Origin: Victivallales bacterium
GTDB taxonomy: Bacteria > Verrucomicrobiota > Lentisphaeria > Oligosphaerales > Lenti-02
Direction of reading: 5' to 3'
Assembly: GCA_018648945.1 (NCBI GenBank)
Contig: JABGQJ010000511.1
Span: 1-5,802, forward strand
DNA length: 5,802 bases
The notes under the pieces are model-generated. The model was given only the letters and a program-made list of their open reading frames with translations, did no database searches and was not told the DNA's origin. A program made the translations under genes and the position numbers. Shown one piece after another: positions 1-5,802 of this stretch (positions within the stretch are counted from its first letter, which is position 1; each line of letters begins with the position of its first letter).

Positions 1-1750
1 CCCTCGGGGTAGGCGTCAGCTCGACAAGCAAGTCGGCACAGGCCTGCAGGAAAGCCCCGTTGACCGGTCGGAAGAACATCTCGTGCAGGTAACTGCCAGG
101 GTCCGGCATGCTGGACGGCAGCTCGCTCTGCGCCACGGCGGCGAAGGCGGGCGTGGGAAGCGCTGCGCCTACATGGTAGACCCGGCAGGCAAGCTGCTGC
201 GGACCGGGACCTTCCGCGAGGACCAGATCAGCCGGGGGTAAGTCCACGTCCTGCCGCCCAATCAGCATCACCGGACCATGAGGGTGGCCCAACACGGCCT
301 GCAATTCGGCTGTTGGCAGAAGCTCGGGCCTGGGAACAAGCAGACAGCCACGCGTGGCCGCCAGGCACCGGCTGTTGGCTACCACCTGCAGCGGTGCACC
401 CCGCGCCTGCAATTCACCGGCGATCTTCTGACGGGTCAACAGACGGTGGGACAAGTAGTCGGCAAACTCGTTCCCCAGGGCTGCCTCGGACCACAGCACC
501 GTGGCCCCGAGCACCCGCTGCGGGGTGCTTCCATAGGCGACCACCCAGTTCCGCCGCAACCACTCCCACTGGGTCGCGGTGATGCCATCGGCCAAGCAGA
601 CGAACGGACCGCTGGACGCATGCTGGAAACCAGACTCGTTCTGAACGAACATGTGCCCAAGCGTGTAGACCTCCCGTTCACTCACCACCGGCGCGTGGTT
701 GAGCAGATCCCAGCTCTCCGTGCTGTCCCCGGTGCCATTCAGACACAGTAGCGGCATCTCGGGCAGGCAGGCCTTGATCTGGGCGAGCATGAAATTGAGC
801 TCAAAGCGCAGGTCGGCCCGGAAACCGCTCTCCGCCCCAATGGAGACCCCGGCCCCCACCGTCTCCACCATGAAGCGATCCACCCCGGCGCGGGCGATCC
901 GACGGTAATCGATCCCGTAGCGGTAGTAGGCCTCGAAGGGGTCACGCGTCCAAGCATTGTTGTGACAGACCTGCCCGCCCAAGCCATGCACGGCCTCGCA
1001 TACCTTGGCAAGAAACCGCTCGAACCGGCGCGCGTAGAACTCGCACCATTGCTCGCGGTGGTCATTCCAGATGTGGTCGGCGCAGGCCTTGGTCTCGGCG
1101 GCAAACGGCAGGTCCACTCCCATCATCGCCGCGAACTGCGCCACCATGTCGGCAGAGTAGTCGGCCAGCCAAATCGGCTGGCGGGGGCTGCTGTACCCAT
1201 CCGCCAAATGGTAGCCGTCGAATCCGTAGTCGCGCATGACGGCAACCAACCTCTCCACAAACACATCCTCGTAGTAGCGACCGTCGGCCAGCCGCTTCAA
1301 GGGATTGAGGCAGTTGGCCGCGACCCCATCGCGCGTGAACTCCTGTAGCTCGGGATGACTGTCGCACCACGGACTGCGATACACTTCCCCGTCGATGTGG
1401 CTCACGAACAGGTTGAGGTTCGAGAAGTAGACCTTGATCCCGCGTCCCTGCAGAGCCTTGACTAAGCCCTTGAACTGGCGATTTGTCCACGCCTGCCGCT
1501 GCCGTTCGCAATTGTAGGGCTTGCCGCCGTAAGAGCAGTAGTCCGGCGGAAAAAGGACCTCCTCGTCCAGTCCCGCGTGGGTATGGACGAAGTCCGGCGT
1601 CGTGAGCAGGAATGAGAGCCCCTCGGGAACGAAGCCGCAGTTGTCCAGGAACGCCTGCACCGCATAGTCGCGCTCCCGGTTGTCGAACCCGATCAGCTCA
1701 ATCCACATCCAGCGTTCGCAACACGGTTGTGTGTCTGGGTCGTGCCTCAT
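1..1750 (-). CDS. TIM-barrel glycosidase-like protein with trimerisation-like C-terminal part (3' end outside window)
   Basis: The frame is uninterrupted from ATG 1750 to the left edge, giving 583 codons with no stop. The ATG is the first usable start after an in-frame TAG at 1768-1766 and has an AGGGGA Shine-Dalgarno-like stretch 7 bases upstream. Met15 is a weaker alternative start. The N-terminus has no signal peptide and the protein is cysteine-rich (Cys10, 11, 38, 72, 81, 129, 147 and more), which suggests a cytoplasmic protein. Residues ~14-370 read as a (beta/alpha)8 barrel: WMWIELIGFD (first strand), GIKVYFSNLNLF, YGFDGYHLADGY (Asp178, Asp184), PFAAETK (Glu219), QVCHNNAWTRDP and DRFMVET (Glu296). 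These acidic residues at strand ends are candidate catalytic groups, but I cannot say which are used. Residues ~430-583 contain GCLLVPRPELL and GPVMLIG, like the amidotransferase-like trimerisation domain of GH42-type enzymes. I do not recognise an established family. It follows the large hydrolase gene in the same orientation, so a role in the same glycan pathway is inferred, not shown. Confidence 0.85.
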   Translation of the reverse strand, partial: MRHDPDTQPCCERWMWIELIGFDNRERDYAVQAFLDNCGFVPEGLSFLLTTPDFVHTHAGLDEEVLFPPDYCSYGGKPYNCERQRQAWTNRQFKGLVKALQGRGIKVYFSNLNLFVSHIDGEVYRSPWCDSHPELQEFTRDGVAANCLNPLKRLADGRYYEDVFVERLVAVMRDYGFDGYHLADGYSSPRQPIWLADYSADMVAQFAAMMGVDLPFAAETKACADHIWNDHREQWCEFYARRFERFLAKVCEAVHGLGGQVCHNNAWTRDPFEAYYRYGIDYRRIARAGVDRFMVETVGAGVSIGAESGFRADLRFELNFMLAQIKACLPEMPLLCLNGTGDSTESWDLLNHAPVVSEREVYTLGHMFVQNESGFQHASSGPFVCLADGITATQWEWLRRNWVVAYGSTPQRVLGATVLWSEAALGNEFADYLSHRLLTRQKIAGELQARGAPLQVVANSRCLAATRGCLLVPRPELLPTAELQAVLGHPHGPVMLIGRQDVDLPPADLVLAEGPGPQQLACRVYHVGAALPTPAFAAVAQSELPSSMPDPGSYLHEMFFRPVNGAFLQACADLLVELTPTPR

Positions 1751-1757
1751 GTCTCTG

Positions 1758-1763
1758 TCCCCT
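1758..1763 (-). promoter_or_regulatory. Shine-Dalgarno-like site of the downstream barrel gene
   Basis: On the minus strand the bases AGGGGA end 7 bases before ATG 1750. An in-frame TAG at 1768-1766 lies just upstream, leaving this ATG as the only start codon in between. The match to the consensus AGGAGG is partial. It supports the chosen start over Met15, which lacks a comparable purine stretch. I found no convincing -35/-10 pair further upstream. Confidence 0.5.
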
Positions 1764-1855
1764 GCCTACGGGCCTGGATTCTACGTGGGAGCGAAGCCGG
1801 ATACAACCCCCACGGTAGCCACGGGACACTGCGGCATCAAGTCCGGGGCTGGCCT

Positions 1856-1918
1856 GACGAAGTGGACAAAGTGGACCCAATGCCCAATCTGTCTGATCCG
1901 ACCGATTCGTCCACTGGC
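1856..1918. repeat. Degenerate tandem array of 9-base units
   Basis: On the plus strand the units GACGAAGTG (1856-1864), GACAAAGTG (1865-1873) and GACCCAATG (1874-1882) follow one another with a 9-base step. The next part (1883-1909) keeps the step with a different core: TCTGATCCG (1892-1900), ACCGATTCG (1901-1909). The ending TCCACT (1910-1915) is the reverse complement of AGTGGA in the first units. A 9-base period equals three codons, so translations of this stretch show spurious tripeptide repeats. It looks like a decayed minisatellite made of two related unit types. Confidence 0.55.
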
Positions 1919-1922
1919 ATCC

Positions 1923-1939
1923 GCTTGGTACCACCAAGC
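1923..1939. repeat. Hairpin 3, 7-bp inverted repeat
   Basis: GCTTGGT (1923-1929) and ACCAAGC (1933-1939) are exact reverse complements around ACC. It is the third consecutive hairpin after the large gene. No T-run follows on either strand, so termination is not supported. A dimeric regulator site is possible but unproven. Confidence 0.5.
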
Positions 1940-1951
1940 CACCCGTGGGGT

Positions 1952-1973
1952 CCGGGGAGACGAGTCTCCCCGG
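1952..1973. repeat. Hairpin 2, perfect 10-bp inverted repeat (possible 3' mRNA stabiliser or weak terminator)
   Basis: Arms CCGGGGAGAC (1952-1961) and GTCTCCCCGG (1964-1973) are exact reverse complements around a central GA. In RNA the loop would open to 4-6 bases over a very GC-rich stem. It lies about 25 bases downstream of the large gene's stop. Minus-strand sequence after the stem reads ACCCCACGGG, without the T-run of a canonical intrinsic terminator. It is more likely an mRNA-end stabiliser, an attenuating hairpin or a repetitive extragenic palindrome than a classic terminator. Confidence 0.65.
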
Positions 1974-1981
1974 CGGGGTTT

Positions 1982-1995
1982 CGGGGCTGGCCCCG
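1982..1995. repeat. Hairpin 1 abutting the stop codon
   Basis: CGGGGC, TG, GCCCCG is a perfect 6-bp inverted repeat with a 2-base centre. It ends one base before the TAG stop (1996-1998) of the large gene. On the minus strand it would fold immediately after translation ends. No T-run follows it on the minus strand. Confidence 0.6.
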
Positions 1996-4900
1996 CTAGT
2001 ATCCCGTCAACTGCTCCGGACGGGTCAACGCCTCGCCCAAGTACTGCCCCCAACGCGCGGCTTGCTCGGGACGGCAGATGAGGACCACACAGGTGGCCCG
2101 ATCCGCGTCCAGGACGAGCTCGGACGAGCCAGCGGGGAGGTCCAGTCGTTCCAACTCGGTCCACGTGCCCGACCGGAACTCACCGACGATGGCGACCTCA
2201 GGCCGTGTTGCGGGCATGGTGCGTAGCGTGCAGGCGCCCTGGAGCGGCAGTACCAGCCGAGGGGGAGATTCGTTCAGGGATGTCCCATCCAGGGAAAGCA
2301 TGAGCACATGCCGGTCGGTCGTCAGGATGGGCCGTCCGAAGGCGCACAGTTCGCCTACCCCGCCCAGTGCCACCACCTGCTCTTTGCTCCGCGCGACGAG
2401 CCCCGGCCAACCGGGGTCCATTCCCACAGCAGCGTCCCCGGCACCAAACTCGACCCGGGCACGCCGGGAGTTGCCGCGAGTGGCGAAGGCAATCCGGACC
2501 TCACCCGTGCGCAAACGACGCCGAAAGACATGTACCGCACCATCCGCATCGATCCGTCGTGGTGTCAGCGTTGGCTCGCCAACGCGGGCCAGGAACCAGC
2601 CATGGAGCTGCCGCCGCAAGACGGCGGTCTCATCCGCCAGGGAAAGGGGATCGGCGCACCAGACCACCCTCCCCTTGCCCAACGCGAACTCCGTCACCAA
2701 CGGCTTGCCAGCCACGCTCAGCACCAACCCCTTTGCTCCCGCCAACGACACATCCACTGCGGGGCGCAATTCCGCGCCGGCCAATACGGGCGCATCCGCC
2801 GCCACCCGCACGGGCTCGCCGGCGCTCCGTTCCACGTGGGGGAAGCGTTGGCGTTCCACTGACACTCCGCACAGCTCGAGTAGGCGTCCATGGCGCTCGC
2901 CCCGACGATGCCCGTCGTAGGCCAGGCTACCGCTCACCAACAGATTCCCACCCCCTCGCACCCATTTCGTCAACTCCGCGAAATCGGCATCGGCCACCGC
3001 CATGGCAGCGGGATAGACCAAGGTCCGCACAGTGGCGGGCAGATCATCAAGATTGGCATCCTGAATGGTAGCGAAGTCGGCATGAATATCCAGCAGAGAG
3101 GCGAAGGCCTGTTGCGGCGCATCGAAGCCGATCCGGTGGTGATTGCCAATGCGTATGGCCGTCGGCACACAGACGGCCAAGGTGGGTTGCTCCGGGGCCA
3201 AGGTGAAGTGTCGCCAGACCAGCGAGAGATTGCGGTGCACATAGGCCCACGGCTTGGGCAAGGGAGCGTTCGGGTAGAACAGGCCCCAGGGAAAGACGCG
3301 AGTCTGGGAATCGCGCAGACACCAGTTCTGCACCTTCGAGGCCCCCATCCCCAAGCCATAGTGCGCCACCGCCACGGCCAACTGGGCCTGCTCACCGTCG
3401 GTTCGCGCCACATGGTAGCCCCTGCCGCCCCGTTCCCGCAGCCACGCGGGGTGGGTCTTTACCCCATACTCCCCCAGGCAGACCCCCTTGCCGCGCAATC
3501 GCTGATCGCTCCAGCGGATGGCGAGCGGCAGTGTCTCCAGGTCATGGTCCGGGGGATTGAAGTAGCCGATGTCCGACACATCCAGATCGTCAAGGGTCAA
3601 CGGCAAATCGATGCCGTCCAACGGTAGGCGGTAGTACTCGGACATGAGCGGGTGCACCTGGTCGTGCTCCCGGATGGCGGCTGCATGGGACCGATTCCAC
3701 CGCTGGGTCAGCCAGATGTGAAAACGGGCGCGGGACACCGCCACTGGGTTCCCCCATTCCGGAGCTCTTTCCTTGGGGTAGGCCACCGGCCATGCCAGGT
3801 TCCTCGGCGCATACTCCCCCCATGCCTCGCGCAATCGTGTCAGATCGCCATAGGCGTCCCGCAGCCAGCGGTTCCACAGCTCCTCAATGTGGTCGCCGCC
3901 CTGCCAAGCCCGGTTCTTGTAGTCGCCATTGAGATAGAGATGCAGACCAGGGACATCCTGGAAGTGTTTGGCGTAGTTCGCGCAAAGACGGCTCTGCCGG
4001 GCCAACATCGCGTCGTCCGCCGCCACATCCTGACCAATCAGCATGCCTGGCATGAAGACCAACCGGTTCTGCTGGGTCAACCACGCCATGGCCCGGAAAT
4101 CGCGCCAGTCCGCATCGCTCGGCTCATAGCCAGGGCCCCGGGAGAACTGCAGGTTCTCGTAGAGATTGAGACCGAAATCACGACCGACAGCATGGTCGCG
4201 CGACCACGTGACCGGGCTCTCGTGGGCCGAGAAGTACGTGTAGGCATAGCTATCTGTGCCAAACAGGAACATGGGACGCCCGCCCAGTGTGAAGGCATTG
4301 TCCTGGAACCGCGCCTCGGGTGCCTTCGGCATGGCCTTGGCAATGACGACGCCCGTCTCCATGCGGTCCAGCACCTGCCCATCGACCAACAGCTCCGCCA
4401 CCACCCGGACCAGCCCGCGGTCAGTCAGCGCCAACTCACTCGCGACCTCGGTGTCAGCATAGGCTGCCGCCATCGAGTCAACCACGCGCACGGCTTTCCC
4501 GTTCACCAACAGCCGAATCTGGGCCTTGCCCCGCTCTGCGCCGTAGTTGGCGATCTGCACGGAGAGCTGGGCCTTCTCGCCCGGCGCAAGGTGCCGGGGA
4601 GAGACGCGTAGCTGGTGCAGGAAACACCGTCGCAGAAGCCGCTTCACTGCCTTCCCAAGGACGCGGGAGGCCGGTGTGTTCGCTGAAGAGAACAGGTCCC
4701 GATTGGTCACCCCACAGGCGAGCCAAGCCGATCCCCGATATACCCCGTTGTAGTGCTGCACCAGAGACAAAGCAGCCCCGGTTGGGCGGTCATACCGATC
4801 ATGCCCCTCCAGGATGGGCATCCAACGGGCGTTGTTGTTCCCGATGACGGCGGTGACCGGCCAACCCTCGACCGATCCGGCCAGCACGGCCCTGCCATCC

Positions 4901-5802
4901 TCGACGCTCCGTACACCCACGGCGCGACGGAATGGGAAGCTCGCATCGCAGAGGCCAATCTGTTCGGGGGTAGTGACCAGGCCGTCCTCGGGGACACCCG
5001 AAGCCGTGTTCAACGGCTGCGGCTCGGGTATGGCATAGGGGACGAGCCGAATGTCATCGATCCAGGCCGTGCCGGTGGCGTTGTAGATCCCTGCCTTCAT
5101 CTCGATGCGCACCGTCTCGGGCTCCGTCTCGAAGACATGGGACCGCTTCTGCCACGGGGCATCGCCCGTCTGGGTCGCAAAATCCCTGAAGGCCGCCAGC
5201 TTGCCGTCGGCATCATACTGGTAGACTGCCACAAAGGCATACCCAGTGCCGCGCCGCGCCCGGATACCCCGCGTGCGCAGCGAAGCCACGGCCGCATACC
5301 GCGCCCGCCCCTTGGCTGGGACACCAGCCCGGAACACCGCTTCCTTGGGACCATCCGGTGCCAGTTCCGTGCGCACACACCAGGCACCAGCCGGGGCCTC
5401 CTCCTTGACTACCCGGCACTGCGATCCAGCCTGCCATCCCTCGCCAAAGCTCCCTTTCTCGAACCCGCCATCGACCAGCAGGGAATGCCGGGCCGACAAG
5501 GCGAGCTCCACCCGCCGCGCATGGGCGTCCTCCTGCGGCACCCATTTCTCTCCCACAGGCACAAGCATGCGTTCAAAGGGGTAGCCGCCAAGCGCCACCA
5601 GCGAGCCGCCGGTCCGCAGGAACCGGATCACGTTCGCGCGTGCCGGAGCGGGGAAGACAGGGGAATCAGGCAGGACGAGAAGGTCATAGGCAGTCACCTG
5701 CAGTTCCTCTGGCGCAGCAAGCTGAGTTGCGGGCATGAGCATACTGTCGATGCCCTGCCGGGCCAAGATCTGGGCAATGACCAGAGCCGACGAGGCGCCA
5801 GG
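1996..5802 (-). CDS. Giant GH42/clan GH-A-like glycoside hydrolase, multi-domain (5' end outside window)
   Basis: The reading frame is open from the right edge to a TAG stop at 1998-1996 (1268 codons). Residues are numbered from the edge. The frame stays open upstream of the TTG at 5766 and the flanking residues continue the same fold, so the true start is outside the window. Domains seen: residues ~1-80, Rossmann-like segment with a VLPDSPVF strand and an RTGGSLVALGG turn, as in amidotransferase-like trimerisation domains; ~110-256, jelly-roll carbohydrate-binding-like region ending WIDDIRLVPY; ~260-385, possibly the rest of the first domain; ~400-490, Ig/CARDB-like (APGEKAQLSVQIANYG); ~500-870, TIM barrel; ~871-985, second trimerisation-like domain (WVRGGGNLLVSG); then a beta-rich tail. 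In the barrel, Glu778 in LGEYGVKTHPAW sits where the clan GH-A nucleophile is expected. The usual acid/base Asn-Glu motif appears as NGDY (625-628), followed by a GH42-like helix (LWNRWLRDAYGDLTRLREAW). Known GH42 enzymes are mostly beta-galactosidases, but at roughly 650-700 residues they are much shorter. The hydrolase fold is fairly sure; activity and substrate are not. Any signal peptide would lie outside the window. Confidence 0.85.
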   Translation of the reverse strand, partial: PGASSALVIAQILARQGIDSMLMPATQLAAPEELQVTAYDLLVLPDSPVFPAPARANVIRFLRTGGSLVALGGYPFERMLVPVGEKWVPQEDAHARRVELALSARHSLLVDGGFEKGSFGEGWQAGSQCRVVKEEAPAGAWCVRTELAPDGPKEAVFRAGVPAKGRARYAAVASLRTRGIRARRGTGYAFVAVYQYDADGKLAAFRDFATQTGDAPWQKRSHVFETEPETVRIEMKAGIYNATGTAWIDDIRLVPYAIPEPQPLNTASGVPEDGLVTTPEQIGLCDASFPFRRAVGVRSVEDGRAVLAGSVEGWPVTAVIGNNNARWMPILEGHDRYDRPTGAALSLVQHYNGVYRGSAWLACGVTNRDLFSSANTPASRVLGKAVKRLLRRCFLHQLRVSPRHLAPGEKAQLSVQIANYGAERGKAQIRLLVNGKAVRVVDSMAAAYADTEVASELALTDRGLVRVVAELLVDGQVLDRMETGVVIAKAMPKAPEARFQDNAFTLGGRPMFLFGTDSYAYTYFSAHESPVTWSRDHAVGRDFGLNLYENLQFSRGPGYEPSDADWRDFRAMAWLTQQNRLVFMPGMLIGQDVAADDAMLARQSRLCANYAKHFQDVPGLHLYLNGDYKNRAWQGGDHIEELWNRWLRDAYGDLTRLREAWGEYAPRNLAWPVAYPKERAPEWGNPVAVSRARFHIWLTQRWNRSHAAAIREHDQVHPLMSEYYRLPLDGIDLPLTLDDLDVSDIGYFNPPDHDLETLPLAIRWSDQRLRGKGVCLGEYGVKTHPAWLRERGGRGYHVARTDGEQAQLAVAVAHYGLGMGASKVQNWCLRDSQTRVFPWGLFYPNAPLPKPWAYVHRNLSLVWRHFTLAPEQPTLAVCVPTAIRIGNHHRIGFDAPQQAFASLLDIHADFATIQDANLDDLPATVRTLVYPAAMAVADADFAELTKWVRGGGNLLVSGSLAYDGHRRGERHGRLLELCGVSVERQRFPHVERSAGEPVRVAADAPVLAGAELRPAVDVSLAGAKGLVLSVAGKPLVTEFALGKGRVVWCADPLSLADETAVLRRQLHGWFLARVGEPTLTPRRIDADGAVHVFRRRLRTGEVRIAFATRGNSRRARVEFGAGDAAVGMDPGWPGLVARSKEQVVALGGVGELCAFGRPILTTDRHVLMLSLDGTSLNESPPRLVLPLQGACTLRTMPATRPEVAIVGEFRSGTWTELERLDLPAGSSELVLDADRATCVVLICRPEQAARWGQYLGEALTRPEQLTGY
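3193..4299 (-). other. TIM-barrel catalytic-like domain of the large hydrolase
   Basis: This marks residues ~502-870 of the large protein (boundaries approximate). Strand and motif order: PMFLFGTDSYAYTYF (first strand), FGLNLYENLQF, RLVFMPGML, GLHLYLNGDY (acid/base position), HPLMSEYYR, DVSDIGYFNPPDHD, KGVCLGEYGVKTHPAW (nucleophile position) and SKVQNWCLRD near the last strand. This order follows the clan GH-A (beta/alpha)8 layout. The two key positions, 625-628 and 778, are about 150 residues apart, similar to the spacing between the catalytic glutamates in GH42. Confidence 0.65.

Larger units (their letters stand above)
1751..1995. other. Intergenic region between the two hydrolase-like genes
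   Basis: These 245 bases lie between the stop of the large hydrolase gene and the start of the next minus-strand gene. They hold three perfect short inverted repeats on the stop-codon side (1923-1995), a degenerate 9-base tandem repeat (1856-1918), repeated G/C-rich words, and a ribosome-binding-like site near 1758-1763. No convincing coding sequence was seen: the open frames crossing it on both strands reflect the repeat and the neighbouring genes. I could not identify a sigma-70-type promoter by eye, so the second gene may be read through from the first or use a promoter I cannot recognise. Confidence 0.7.

Noticed and set aside
278..751. 157-codon plus-strand open frame
   Set aside because: It is antisense to the coherent 583-residue minus-strand protein and has no recognisable motif.
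1799..1840. Possible sigma-70 promoter (TTGTAT as -10) for the downstream gene
   Set aside because: No -35-like hexamer lies at 16-18 bases. The nearest TTGATG is about 28 bases away.
1856..1918. CRISPR array
   Set aside because: The units are 9 bases long and contiguous, with no spacers of CRISPR length and no neighbouring cas gene.
1952..1973. Classic Rho-independent terminator
   Set aside because: The stem is perfect, but no T-run follows it on the minus strand. The plus-strand side has only GTTT some bases later and no gene to terminate. It is kept as a hairpin repeat only.
1680..2081. 133-codon plus-strand open frame across the intergenic region
   Set aside because: It overlaps both real genes antisense. 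Its WTKWT and IRPIRP repeats are just the 9-base DNA array read in frame.
1781..2164. 127-codon minus-strand open frame in the spacer
   Set aside because: It overlaps the 3' end of the large gene in another frame, runs through hairpins and the repeat array, and has the Arg/Pro/Gly bias of a shadow frame.
2078..2920. 280-codon plus-strand open frame
   Set aside because: It is antisense to the C-terminal beta-rich region. Its composition is dominated by Arg, Ser and Pro, typical of a GC-rich shadow frame.
2890..3627. 245-codon plus-strand open frame
   Set aside because: It is antisense to the nucleophile region and the trimerisation-like domain of the large gene, with no domain signature.
3652..4611. 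319-codon open frame on the plus strand
   Set aside because: It lies entirely antisense to the TIM barrel of the large hydrolase, where the minus strand encodes coherent domain motifs. Its translation shows no recognisable domain. Long antisense frames are expected in GC-rich coding DNA.
5764..5766. TTG as the start codon of the large hydrolase
   Set aside because: The frame stays open to the window edge, and the residues before it (ALVIAQI) continue the helix of the same Rossmann-like fold. The TTG is an internal Leu codon.

Overview
The window is a GC-rich stretch (well above 60 % G+C by eye) from a bacterial genome. Nearly all of it is filled by two long genes on the minus strand, and both run off the window. 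No ribosomal, tRNA or housekeeping gene is present to fix the taxonomy. Very large, multi-domain, loosely conserved glycoside-hydrolase-like proteins and short-period intergenic repeats are what I would expect from environmental polysaccharide-degrading phyla such as Armatimonadota, Planctomycetota, Verrucomicrobiota or Lentisphaerota. That placement is a guess from style, not from a marker.

Layout in transcription order (right to left). (1) 5802-1996: the C-terminal 1268 residues of a giant protein whose start lies outside the window. It has an N-terminal Rossmann-like segment resembling glutamine amidotransferase or beta-galactosidase trimerisation domains, a jelly-roll carbohydrate-binding-like region, an Ig/CARDB-like domain, a GH42/clan GH-A-like TIM barrel, a second trimerisation-like domain and a beta-rich tail. 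(2) 1995-1751: a 245-base intergenic region with three perfect hairpins just after the stop codon, a degenerate array of 9-base repeats, and a plausible ribosome-binding site for the next gene. (3) 1750-1: the first 583 residues of a second protein, a TIM-barrel glycosidase-like protein followed by another trimerisation-like segment. Its stop codon lies beyond the left edge.

The two genes are co-oriented and both look carbohydrate-active, so a glycan-degradation locus is the most economical reading. Neither substrate can be named from the sequence. The points most worth a second look are the altered acid/base motif of the large protein (Asn-Gly-Asp-Tyr where GH42 has Asn-Glu-Tyr), its repeated and apparently split trimerisation-like domain, the poorly classifiable second barrel protein, and the structured, repeat-bearing spacer between the genes. 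I saw no CRISPR array, tRNA, rRNA, transposase or phage gene. The many plus-strand open frames are antisense shadows of the two genes.
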